Assembly (NCBI GenBank): GCA_030430495.1
Contig: JAUIKM010000003.1
Span: 124,001-188,000 of the forward strand
From: a bacterium
Lineage (GTDB): Bacteria; Bacteroidota; Ignavibacteria; Kapaibacteriales; UBA7675
Direction of reading: 5' to 3'
Length of the DNA stretch: 64,000 nt
A program made the translations under genes and the position numbers. A model generated the notes under the pieces. It did no database searches. It worked only from the letters and a program-made list of their open reading frames with translations, and was not told the origin of the DNA. Positions within the stretch are counted from its first letter, which is position 1, and each line of letters begins with the position of its first letter. Positions 56,176-64,000 of this stretch are shown here, in pieces.

Positions 56176-57810
56176 ATGTCCGGAATCAGCCGTCAGATTC
56201 TACTACTCATCGCCGCGACAGTCGGCGCCGGTCTGATCCTGCCGCTCAGTTGCGGCAGCGTGCATTCGCCCGAGTTTTCCGAGGATTTCAGTCCGGAACG
56301 CGGTCGGATGCTCGTGGAAGCGCTGGCCCACGACAGTCTGCAGGGCCGCAATACACCCAGTCCCGGTCTGGACGGCGCGGCGCGTTTGATTGCCCGCGAG
56401 TTTGATGCGGCGGGCCTCAAAGCCCTGCGACCCGGTTTTCTGCATCCCTATGAGCTGGAGAGGCTGCATCTGGACACGAACTCCGGCATGCGCATTCAAT
56501 TCAAGGGAAGCAACAGCCGGCTACAGCTGAAGGACGACTTTATTCCCTATGCTTTCAGTGCGGCGGCGGCGCTGGACGGACTGCCGGTCGTCTTTGCCGG
56601 ATACGGCATCGACGACAGCACACGCAACTACAACGACTACGACGGCATCGATGTAACGGGCGCGGCGGTAATGATTATGCGCGGCGAACCATCGATGAGC
56701 GATGCCGACTCCCCGTTTGATGGTTTGCGACTTACCACCGCGGCGCAATTGCAAACCAAAGTCCGCACGGCGCGCGAACGCGGCGCGGCGGCGGTTCTGC
56801 TGGTCAACGGGCCGCGTCAGTCCGCTTCGCTCAAGCCGCGCGGGTACGACTGGCCCGCGCTGTATCCGGAAGCGGGACTTAAACAACTGCCCTATCGCCC
56901 GGCTTTCAAATCTGAGCGTCTTATTCCGGTTGTGCACGTAGGCGAGCGCTGCGTAAAAATCCTATTAAACAATGCCGACAGTCTGACGGCCCTGCAACAA
57001 CTGATTGACTCGACGGGGCAACCGCACTCAATGACCATCCAGAATGCGGCTGTTGATCTGGATGTGCGCCTGCGGACAGAAATCGCCATCGCCAACAATG
57101 TCGTCGGCGTTCTGCCGGGCCGAAGCGAGCCGGCTTCCGTGGTCGTCGGCGCACACTACGATCACGTCGGCGTGTACTACTTTGGTCAGACCGCTCTGGA
57201 TGCGGTTGACACCGGCGAGGACGCAATTCTCGACTCTATCTGCAACGGCGCGGACGACAACGCCTCGGGCACGGCCGCGTTAATTCTGTGCGCGCGCAGC
57301 CTGGCGTCGATTCCGACGCCGCCAAAACGAACGATCTACTTTGTGGCTTTCAGCGGCGAGGAGCGCGGACTGTACGGCTCCGAGGCTTTTGTCATGGCGG
57401 ATTCGCTGTTTAATCGCGAGACATGCACAGCGATGTTAAACATGGACATGGTGGGCCGCAACGCTCTCGACAGCCTGCACCTGGGCGGCGGCGACCGCTC
57501 ACCGCAACTTCGCGACATGTGTTTAAGTTCCAATGATGCATTGCCGGTGAGTTTTATATTGGCAGAGGATATCGAAACCTTCTACAAACGCAGCGACCAA
57601 TGGAACTTTGCCAAATACGGAATCCCATCGCTGTTTTTCTTTTCCGGCATACACGAGGATTATCACCGACCGGGCGACGAAGCACACAAACTGAACTACG
57701 ACAAACTGGCGCGGGCGGCGGAACTCTGCGCGCGCACCACGTGGCGGACGGCCAATGCACAGGAAGCGCCCGCCTACGTTATACAGGGCGACGAAGCTGA
57801 ATCACAGTAA
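56176..57810 (+). CDS. Exported M28-family zinc peptidase with PA domain
   Basis: A 544-residue peptidase. The N-terminal signal ends near the lipobox-like LPLSC, so it may be a lipoprotein. A protease-associated insert spans about 130-240 (FAGYGIDDSTRNYNDYDGID). The M28 catalytic domain follows with its zinc ligands in order: GAHYDHVG (about residue 325), GADDNASG (about 360), the Glu pair in FSGEERGLYGSEAF (about 394), NMDMVGR (about 434) and HEDYHRPGDE (about 497). Aminopeptidase activity on peptides in the periplasm is the likely role. Single gene ending in a bidirectional terminator. Confidence 0.93.
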   Translation: MSGISRQILLLIAATVGAGLILPLSCGSVHSPEFSEDFSPERGRMLVEALAHDSLQGRNTPSPGLDGAARLIAREFDAAGLKALRPGFLHPYELERLHLDTNSGMRIQFKGSNSRLQLKDDFIPYAFSAAAALDGLPVVFAGYGIDDSTRNYNDYDGIDVTGAAVMIMRGEPSMSDADSPFDGLRLTTAAQLQTKVRTARERGAAAVLLVNGPRQSASLKPRGYDWPALYPEAGLKQLPYRPAFKSERLIPVVHVGERCVKILLNNADSLTALQQLIDSTGQPHSMTIQNAAVDLDVRLRTEIAIANNVVGVLPGRSEPASVVVGAHYDHVGVYYFGQTALDAVDTGEDAILDSICNGADDNASGTAALILCARSLASIPTPPKRTIYFVAFSGEERGLYGSEAFVMADSLFNRETCTAMLNMDMVGRNALDSLHLGGGDRSPQLRDMCLSSNDALPVSFILAEDIETFYKRSDQWNFAKYGIPSLFFFSGIHEDYHRPGDEAHKLNYDKLARAAELCARTTWRTANAQEAPAYVIQGDEAESQ

Positions 57811-57815
57811 AACAG

Positions 57816-57850
57816 AAAACGCCGCCCGGGACAAACCAGAGCGGCGTTTT
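57816..57850. terminator. Bidirectional intrinsic terminator
   Basis: AAAACGCCGC (57816-57825) and GCGGCGTTTT (57841-57850) form a 10-bp stem with T's on both strands. It lies between the convergent M28 peptidase gene and the PpiC-type gene and would serve both. Confidence 0.9.
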
Positions 57851-57878
57851 TCAGAATTTCAGGGCAGGTCGGTTGCGC

Positions 57879-59177
57879 TCAGAGCGTAATTTTCCAGAAG
57901 ATCTCATCGCGCAGTTTAACAAACCACTCTTCCATTTTGTCGGCGCGTTTGCGACGCAGGGCCAGATCCTCAAGCAGCGTGTAGTCGTCCTCCAGATTCA
58001 TGGAGTGTTCCGGCAGGAACTTCTTGAGGTACACGATGTGAAAGGCCGGACGCGCGGGGTTCTTGGGATAGGTCAGAGCTTCGGTCACCTCGCCTTCCTG
58101 CATTTCCAGCACCAGGCTCTGCAAGTCGGGCGAGAGCTGCTGAATGGGCCAGCGGCGCTCCATGTATCCATCAAAAGCACGCGTTTCCTCTTCCTCCGAA
58201 TGCTCGCGCGCCAGGTCTTCAAATGACATGCCTCCGCGCACTTCCGTGCCGAGCGAATCGAGAAAGCGGCGGGTATTCTGGACGTCGGAATCCGACTGGC
58301 CGAGGTTAAACAGAATGTGCCGCACGTGCACATCGTTCTCGGATTTGTCCAGCACCTCTATCACGTGATAACCGAAAGGCGTTTTAACGGGCTGCGAAAT
58401 CTCACCGATGGCGAGCTCAAAAGCGGCCTGTTCAAACTCGGGAATAAAGGTCTCGCGGCTGACGCGACCGAGGTCGCCGCCGTTGTTGGCCGAGCCGGCG
58501 TCGCTGGAATAACGCGCGGCAAACTCGGCAAAGTCACCGCCTGCGGCGATGGAATCGCGGACTTTGCGCGCCAGGTCGCGCACTTCGGTTTCGCGAGCGG
58601 CTTCCGAGGCGACGTACTTAACAATGTGATAGAGATCCACGGAGGGCGGCACGAGTGGAAGCGAATCCTTGAACCTGGCGTAAAAGTCCTCGACCTCGCG
58701 CTGCGAAACCTTCAGGCTGTAGAACTGCTGCTGCGCCATTTTCTGCCCCAGCAGAGTTTTGCGCATGGTCTCGCGGAAACGCGCCTTGATTTCGGAGATC
58801 GTCATGTTGTAGACTTCCTGCACGCGAGCGTCCGAGCCGTAGGCGCGGCGCAACTGCTCCAGCTGATAGTCGATGGCGCGGTCCAGTTCTTCGTCGGTCA
58901 CCTCGACGCTGTCGCGGATGGCTTTGGCTACCACGAGCTTTTCATTGATCAGGTCGTTCAGCACGGATTTGTACTGCTTCTGATCGTTGATGTCGAGCGC
59001 CGGGTTGACCTGGCGATTGTAGGCCAGGCGCGCCATGACGTCGGAATGCAGGATCACGTCGTCGGCCACCTGAGCGACGGTGCGGTCCAGCGGTTCACCT
59101 TCACGCGGTTGCTGCGCCAGTGCGGCGGAGCAGACCAGAACCAGCAGGCCGGCCAGAATACTGAACTTGCGTATCAT
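57879..59177 (-). CDS. SurA-like periplasmic chaperone with two PpiC domains
   Basis: About 432 residues from the ATG at 59177 (AGAGGGAAG upstream). A signal peptide ends near AALAQ. The N-terminal helical SurA-like chaperone domain (VAQVADDVILHSDVMARLAY, LINEKLVVAKAIRDSVEVTD) is followed by a parvulin domain at about 180-280 (FAARYSSDAGSANNGGDLGRV, PVKTPFGYHVIEV) and a second, less complete one (VRHILFNLGQSD, MSFEDLAREHSEE). It guides outer-membrane proteins, which fits bamD in this window. It follows the larger PpiC protein in the same direction by about 60 bp. Confidence 0.9.
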   Translation of the reverse strand: MIRKFSILAGLLVLVCSAALAQQPREGEPLDRTVAQVADDVILHSDVMARLAYNRQVNPALDINDQKQYKSVLNDLINEKLVVAKAIRDSVEVTDEELDRAIDYQLEQLRRAYGSDARVQEVYNMTISEIKARFRETMRKTLLGQKMAQQQFYSLKVSQREVEDFYARFKDSLPLVPPSVDLYHIVKYVASEAARETEVRDLARKVRDSIAAGGDFAEFAARYSSDAGSANNGGDLGRVSRETFIPEFEQAAFELAIGEISQPVKTPFGYHVIEVLDKSENDVHVRHILFNLGQSDSDVQNTRRFLDSLGTEVRGGMSFEDLAREHSEEEETRAFDGYMERRWPIQQLSPDLQSLVLEMQEGEVTEALTYPKNPARPAFHIVYLKKFLPEHSMNLEDDYTLLEDLALRRKRADKMEEWFVKLRDEIFWKITL

Positions 59178-59238
59178 CTTCCCTCTCACTTGTTGAAGCA
59201 CCGTTCCGAAGGCGGCCGGGCCGAAGCGCCGGACGACA

Positions 59239-61302
59239 TCACTGTTCCCAGATGTCGTTGATCACATCGTTTTTAACGACGATTTTATGACTGCCGCGCA
59301 GTTCGCTCAACCATTCCTCGATCAACTCTTTCTGCATCATGTCCTGAACTTCAGCGGCAAACTCGGGCAGCGCTTCATCGTAGGTTTTCTCGCGCGGCGG
59401 CGTAATTGCGTTGACGCGCACGATGCTGTAGCCCTGCTCAAACTGGAAGGGCTTGCCGATTTCGCCGACTTTCAGCCCCATGTTGACGGCGCGGATGGCG
59501 AGTGCGCTCTGGTCGCGCGGGCGTACATCGCGCCGGCCGTTGCGCTCGCGGAATCCCTGACGCATCGTGTGTTTGGCCGCGAGGTCGTCAAAGGATGCGC
59601 CGTTCTGAATCTGTTTGTACAGGTCCTGTGCAGTTGAGTCGGCGTAGACGTAAATCTCCGATAAATCGTACAGCGTGTCCGTCACAAAGCGGGATTTGTT
59701 TTGCTCCCAATACTGGCGGGCACGCGTCGAGTCAAAGGTCAGCCGGCTCCAGACTTTTTCGTTTTCAACGCGGAAAATCAGGATGCCGTCGCGGAATTCG
59801 CGCATCAACGCGCCGAATTCCGGGTAGCGCTCTTCCATGCCGTCCGTCACGCGCGCCATGAGTTTTTCGTCCGACATCTTGTGCAGCGCCGTCATCATGC
59901 CGCCGCTGTTGAGACGCGTATTGCGCAAATCGCCGCGCGACTTGAGCGAGTCGATAAATCCGCCAACGAGGAACCGACCGTCTTCGCCCAGATCAAAGAG
60001 CACCCTGTTTCTGAGAGCATCGGAGACATCGGCGTCAAAATCGGTTGCATTGCTCGTGCGCGTCGTGTCGACTGCCGCCAGGAGTTCGGCAAACACCGTC
60101 TGGCGCAGCTTGTGCGAATGCTCTTCGCGCAATTCCTGCAGCAGATTTTCCTTGTCTTCCTCGAAGTACAGGTCCTTGTAGCGCTTTTCGATGTCGCGGC
60201 GCGTGGCAACATCGTGATACGAAGCCACCGAGTCGAGACGGATGATATGCACGCCGTAGACGGTTTTGATCGGCTGTGAAATTTCGCCGGCTTTGAGCGC
60301 AAACATGGCTTCTTCAAACTCCGGCGTCAGACGCCCCTCTCCGGCGATAAAACCGAGCGAACGCGAGTAATAGCCGCCCGGCAGTTGGCCGCCTTTGGAC
60401 GAAGTTTGATTGTCGTCGGAGTTGTCGCCGACGAGCTGGTCAAAAGGCATGCCGCGGTCGATCAATGCACGCAGCGAGTCGGCTTTGGCCATGGCCTCTT
60501 CGGCCGTGCGCTGCGAGTTTTCCATAATCAGGATGTGACTGGCCTTGACGAGTTCGAGCGGCTGCACGGCTTCGAGTTTTACGATAAAGTATCCGGAGCG
60601 CGTGCGGATGAGATGCGGATAGAGCTCGCCGGGTTTCAGCGAGTACATGGCATCTTCCAGCTGACGCAGGATCTGGCCGCTCGTCGCAAAGGGAATCAGG
60701 CCGTCTTTTTCGCGCGAGAGCGGGTCGTCGCTGAATTCAGCGGCGACGGCTGCAAACTCCGCTCCGCCCTTGAGGCGATTGAGCGCGTCTTCGGCGCGGC
60801 GATGCGCCTTGCTTGTGTCCGGCGATTCCGACTGCTGCAGTCCAACGAGGATCACGCGCAGTTGCCGCTCTTCCTTGCGGCGCTCCCACATGGCGTCGAC
60901 CTGCGGCGCCATGACCGTTTTTTCAAAGTATGTCGGTATAGCTATGGCATTGCGATTGCGAATGATCTCAGCCTGGACGGCGGGGTCCTGATCCACTTTG
61001 CGACTGATGGCATCCTGGACCTTGAGGCGGTAGTTGATATACAGGTTGAGGAAATCGAGAACGCTGTCCTTGTCTACTTCCCACAGCTGGGAAGTACCGC
61101 GATTCATGTTTTTGCGGTAGGCGCGTTCCAGATCGGAGTAGGTTACTTCTTCAGAACCCACGGTAGCCAGTACGGTTGAACCAATTTTGTTGATGTAGTT
61201 CTCATCGCCTTTTTTCGCAGCGGTCTGCGCCGGTGCGATCAGCATGCCGCAACACAGAATTGCGGTCAGCATGAGCGTGTACAGTTTGACGGTATTCTGC
61301 AT
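59239..61302 (-). CDS. Large PpiC/parvulin-domain periplasmic foldase
   Basis: 687 residues from the ATG at 61302; the frame is open upstream to 61806 but overlaps murC and is not coding. Signal peptide: LYTLMLTAILCCGMLIAPAQ. A SurA-type N-terminal domain (GSEEVTYSDLERAYRKNMNR) is followed by two parvulin units, near residues 120-225 (FAAVAAEFSDDPLSREKDGL, RTRSGYFIVKLE) and 228-335 (KASHILIMENS, SKGGQLPGGYY, PIKTVYGVHIIRLD). A third degenerate unit closes the protein (FDDLAAKHTMRQGFRERNGR, FEQGYSIVRVN). It is larger than SurA and closer in layout to PpiD, but has a cleavable signal rather than an obvious anchor. Confidence 0.88.
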   Translation of the reverse strand: MQNTVKLYTLMLTAILCCGMLIAPAQTAAKKGDENYINKIGSTVLATVGSEEVTYSDLERAYRKNMNRGTSQLWEVDKDSVLDFLNLYINYRLKVQDAISRKVDQDPAVQAEIIRNRNAIAIPTYFEKTVMAPQVDAMWERRKEERQLRVILVGLQQSESPDTSKAHRRAEDALNRLKGGAEFAAVAAEFSDDPLSREKDGLIPFATSGQILRQLEDAMYSLKPGELYPHLIRTRSGYFIVKLEAVQPLELVKASHILIMENSQRTAEEAMAKADSLRALIDRGMPFDQLVGDNSDDNQTSSKGGQLPGGYYSRSLGFIAGEGRLTPEFEEAMFALKAGEISQPIKTVYGVHIIRLDSVASYHDVATRRDIEKRYKDLYFEEDKENLLQELREEHSHKLRQTVFAELLAAVDTTRTSNATDFDADVSDALRNRVLFDLGEDGRFLVGGFIDSLKSRGDLRNTRLNSGGMMTALHKMSDEKLMARVTDGMEERYPEFGALMREFRDGILIFRVENEKVWSRLTFDSTRARQYWEQNKSRFVTDTLYDLSEIYVYADSTAQDLYKQIQNGASFDDLAAKHTMRQGFRERNGRRDVRPRDQSALAIRAVNMGLKVGEIGKPFQFEQGYSIVRVNAITPPREKTYDEALPEFAAEVQDMMQKELIEEWLSELRGSHKIVVKNDVINDIWEQ

Positions 61303-61463
61303 GGTAATTCGCGTAAAGTCGTGTAATGACCGTTCGTTAACAAAAAAACCGGACCGAAAAACGGGGGGAATGTCCCGGTCGCGGAAGCGGGTAAGAAGAT
61401 TGAGCAAAGCCACAAAAATCGCCAAGGCAGCGCTCAAAAACAAGGAACAAACCCATGGACCCG

Positions 61464-62846
61464 CTATTGGTCGCTTTGTTCGCCGCGGATCCACTGTTCC
61501 CCAAATTTCCAGATGTCGCCCGCGCCCATGGTCAGAACGAGGTCGCCGGAGCGCGTATTGTCGTTCAGCCACTGCGGCACGTCGAACTTGGCCGGCAGAT
61601 ATTCCACGCCGCGGTGCCCAAAACGGCGCGCGGTATCCGCAATCAGTTTGCCGTCGACGCCTTCGATCTGGCTTTCGCGCGCGGGGTAGATGTCGGTCAC
61701 AACCAGCACATCGGCGTCGGAAAAACACTTGCCGAATTCGGCGTAGAACTCCTGCGTGCGGGTATAGGTGTGCGGCTGGAAAATGCAGATGATGCGCCCT
61801 TCCCAACCCGTGCGCGCCGCGCTGAGCGTGGCCGAGACTTCCGTCGGATGATGCGCGTAGTCGTCGATCAGCACGATGCCGTCGCGCTCGCCTTTCTGCT
61901 CAAAACGGCGGTACACGCCGCTGAAGTCGGCCAGCGCCTGCTGAATGTCGGCGAACTTCAGGCCGAGTTTGAGACCGACGGCCACCGCGCCGAGCGCGTT
62001 GCGGATGTTGTGCCGACCCGGAATCTTCAGCGTCATCTCCCCCAGCTTTTCGCCGTCGTACAGGACGTCGCATCTGGTTCCGAAGCCGGCGGCGCGGATG
62101 CGCACGGCGCGCACTTCACACTGCGGCGAGAGGCCGAAGGTGATTTTTTTCTTGTTGATCTCGGGCAGGATTTCCATCACGCCGGGATCGTCGAGGCAGA
62201 CGGCGACGATGCCGTAAAACGGCACTTTGTTGGCAAACTCGATGAAGGTGCGTTTCAGATCCTCAAAGTCTGTGTAGATGTCGAGGTGTTCGAGTTCGAG
62301 GTTGGTTATCACGGCGATCGTCGGCGCGAGCTGCAGGAAAGAGCGGTCGTATTCATCGGCTTCAACGACGGTCCAGGAGCCGTGGCCCAGGCGCGCGTTT
62401 GTGCCGCCGAGGCCGCTGAGTTTGCCGCCGACGATGACGGTGGGATCGATGTCCCCGTTCATCAGCACGAGGCCGGCCATTGACGTGGTGGTGGTTTTGC
62501 CGTGCGTTCCGGCGATGGCCACGCAGTATTTGAGCCGCGTTACTTCGGCCAGCATCTCGGCGCGGCGAATCAGCGGGATGCCGCGGCGGCGCGCCTCGAC
62601 GCATTCCGGATTGACGGTCGGCACGACGGCGCTGGAATAGACCACCACCTCGGCGTCGCCGATATTGTCGGCTTCGTGGCCCTCGTGAATGACGGCCCCC
62701 ATCGAACTGAGGCGGTCGGTGACTTCAGAACGGCTGATATCGGAGCCGCTGACGTGAAAACCCTGATCCAACAGAATTTCGGCAATACCGCTCATGCCGA
62801 TTCCGCCGATGCCAACGAAGTGCAATCGCTGAATCGTTGAAAACAT
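61464..62846 (-). CDS. murC: UDP-N-acetylmuramate--L-alanine ligase
   Basis: ATP-dependent addition of L-Ala to UDP-MurNAc, the first peptide step of peptidoglycan. With the ATG at 62846 (CTGGAG upstream) it has 460 residues, the family length. The nucleotide-binding start HFVGIGGIGMSGIAEIL is followed by the ATP loop GTHGKTTTT at 113-121. ADEYDRSFL, TNLELEHLDIYTD, GRHNIRNALGAVAVG and DDYAHHPTEV follow, all conserved Mur-ligase blocks. The open frame upstream to 62927 is not part of it. It lies in the same direction as the PpiC genes and the kinase. Confidence 0.98.
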   Translation of the reverse strand: MFSTIQRLHFVGIGGIGMSGIAEILLDQGFHVSGSDISRSEVTDRLSSMGAVIHEGHEADNIGDAEVVVYSSAVVPTVNPECVEARRRGIPLIRRAEMLAEVTRLKYCVAIAGTHGKTTTTSMAGLVLMNGDIDPTVIVGGKLSGLGGTNARLGHGSWTVVEADEYDRSFLQLAPTIAVITNLELEHLDIYTDFEDLKRTFIEFANKVPFYGIVAVCLDDPGVMEILPEINKKKITFGLSPQCEVRAVRIRAAGFGTRCDVLYDGEKLGEMTLKIPGRHNIRNALGAVAVGLKLGLKFADIQQALADFSGVYRRFEQKGERDGIVLIDDYAHHPTEVSATLSAARTGWEGRIICIFQPHTYTRTQEFYAEFGKCFSDADVLVVTDIYPARESQIEGVDGKLIADTARRFGHRGVEYLPAKFDVPQWLNDNTRSGDLVLTMGAGDIWKFGEQWIRGEQSDQ

Positions 62847-62990
62847 AGTGCTCCAGATTTCAGATTGCTTCGGGTGCGACAACACCCTCCAGACACAGTG
62901 ACAAACAAAAAGAAGGCCAAGCCGCATGCGGCGAAGGCAATCAAGCAGTTTTTGCAGTCCGCAAGCGCCAAAGAGCGGACCGTGACGGGT

Positions 62991-64000
62991 TTAGTCCCCG
63001 GAGATCTCCGCAAAAGAATCAAAGGCCAGCAGATTGAGGCGAACGGACGTTCCCGCGCCCAGCTTGCTTTCGATGGTCAGGCTGCCCTCGTGCAATTCCG
63101 CCAGCAGCCGCGCCACGGTCAGCCCCAGGCCGACGCCCTGCTGCTCGTACACCTGCCGTTCGAATTGATTGTACGCGCCGATTTTGGCAATCTGATCCTC
63201 GCTCATGCCGCGTCCTTCGTCGCGGATTTCAATTTCACAGGTCGAGCCGTGATTGCGCAGGCGAATTTCAACGCGGTCGCCTTTTTCGGAGAAACGAAAG
63301 GCGTTGTCGAGCAGCTCACTGAGAATTTTGGCGTAGTTCTCGGACGTCATGCGCACGCCTGTATCGTCGACATCCACTTTCAGATCGGCGCGGCGTTCGT
63401 ACTGTTCGGCCGCGGCCTGTGCGCGCTCCACGAGGAAATCGTGTGCGCCGTAGACTTTGTTGGCGCGAATCTCGGCCAGGCGCTCCGGCTGCGTTTGCAG
63501 TATTTGTATCTGCGTGTAGACGAGGAAATTTTCGGTCAGTTTTTCGAGGCGACGTCCGGCTTCCTTGATGGCGTGGGCCAGATCGTTGATATCGGCTTTA
63601 TCCATGGTCGTCGTCGAGGTGTCGGCCGTGGCGCGCACAATCTCCTCGGAATAGCCCAGGATGCCGCTGAGCGCGGTGCGGAATTCGTGCGGCAACGCAT
63701 AGGTGATATTGCCGCGCAGTTCGTCGAGTTTCTCCTCGTATTTTTCGTCCAGCAACTGCTTTTTGCTGAACTGGGAGGTGACGGCGTTGATGAGTTCAAC
63801 GGTGGTGAAGGGTTTGGTCAGATAGTCGTCCGCGCCCAGTTCCATGCCGCGGCGCATGTCGGTTTTCTCGGCCTTGGCGGTCAGGAAAATAAAAGGCGTC
63901 GTGCTGTGTTTGTCGCTCATCTTGCGCAGCTCGGACAGCACGCCGAAGCCGTCGAGGCGCGGCATCGAGACATCGCACAGAATCAGGTCGGGATCGAAGT
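62991..64000 (-). CDS. Receiver-histidine kinase hybrid, 5' end beyond window
   Basis: Partial two-component protein whose start lies beyond the right edge; about 336 residues are visible. The receiver comes first: the phospho-Asp is in LILCDVSMPRLDG at the edge, with the Thr in FIFLTAKAE and Lys in DDYLTKPF. A histidine kinase follows: H box ALPHEFRTALSGILGYSEE, N box ELLDNAFRFSEKG, G1 RDEGRGMSEDQ and G2 GVGLGLTVARLL. The receiver-before-kinase order is that of soluble hybrid kinases that read another kinase's signal. It ends 145 bp before murC. A partner could be the single-domain regulator at 28.2 kb, but this is speculation. Confidence 0.93.
   Translation of the reverse strand, partial: FDPDLILCDVSMPRLDGFGVLSELRKMSDKHSTTPFIFLTAKAEKTDMRRGMELGADDYLTKPFTTVELINAVTSQFSKKQLLDEKYEEKLDELRGNITYALPHEFRTALSGILGYSEEIVRATADTSTTTMDKADINDLAHAIKEAGRRLEKLTENFLVYTQIQILQTQPERLAEIRANKVYGAHDFLVERAQAAAEQYERRADLKVDVDDTGVRMTSENYAKILSELLDNAFRFSEKGDRVEIRLRNHGSTCEIEIRDEGRGMSEDQIAKIGAYNQFERQVYEQQGVGLGLTVARLLAELHEGSLTIESKLGAGTSVRLNLLAFDSFAEISGD

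Noticed and set aside
61303-61806. N-terminal extension of the large PpiC protein
   Set aside because: It overlaps the murC coding sequence and would hide the clear signal peptide that starts at 61302.

Overview
The window is a GC-rich (by eye somewhat above 55%) bacterial chromosome segment with dense, mostly housekeeping gene content and no phage, transposase or CRISPR locus that I can recognise. Two secreted proteins with C-terminal type IX secretion (T9SS) sorting domains, a GldA/GldFG/DUF4340-type ABC operon, BamD, two components of bacillithiol metabolism (BshC and a CGC bacilliredoxin), ThyX and many lipoproteins point to the Bacteroidota/Chlorobiota (FCB) group. A deep-branching Rhodothermia/Balneolia-like or Ignavibacteria-like lineage is my inference, not something the sequence proves.

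Layout. 1-3.2 kb: acs (running off the left edge), an acyl-CoA thioesterase and bamD, all on the minus strand. 3.4-5.8 kb: thyX, an AT-richer gene-free stretch, pdxH. 5.9-6.7 kb: a three-gene cluster of a 59-residue protein, bL31 and bS18. 6.9-10.8 kb: glutamate dehydrogenase, 4-hydroxyphenylpyruvate dioxygenase and a HisC-type aminotransferase, plausibly an amino-acid (tyrosine) catabolic set. 10.9-16.6 kb: a beta-propeller/OmpA-like lipoprotein, asparaginase, a small membrane protein, alr and a mannose-1-phosphate guanylyltransferase overlapping alr. 16.9-22.9 kb: purH, folC, an FMN reductase, a thioredoxin-like protein, an outer-membrane lipoprotein and an unknown. 22.9-24.1 kb is largely gene-free and holds a tRNA-Gly-like remnant. 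24.2-34.3 kb: a T9SS protein, a CNNM/CBS protein, a LEA-like lipoprotein, a response regulator, bshC, a membrane glycosyltransferase and ligA. 35.3-40.9 kb: a second T9SS protein, then an ECF sigma factor, an anti-sigma/beta-barrel fusion and two related lipoproteins. 41-43.1 kb: a short OmdA-type protein, a 2H phosphoesterase and a beta-helix protein.

43.2-47.1 kb is the most eroded part: an 8.4-copy 54-bp tandem repeat, a perfect 20-bp palindrome, an ArsR-SRPBCC gene pair broken by stop codons and a frameshift, and a RadC-like gene broken by an in-frame TGA. 47.3-52.2 kb is the ABC/GldFG/DUF4340 operon. 52.6-57.8 kb: a DtxR-family regulator, an AI-2E-family membrane protein, the bacilliredoxin and an M28 peptidase. 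57.9-64 kb: two PpiC/SurA-like periplasmic chaperones, murC, and a receiver-histidine kinase that runs off the right edge.

The best candidate for an under-described system is the sigma / anti-sigma-barrel / twin-lipoprotein operon at 37.75-40.92 kb. Several DNA-level signals (elevated TTAAAC/GTTTAA and GACAAACAA words, minisatellites, related short intergenic elements) are reported separately as hypotheses that need counting by computer.
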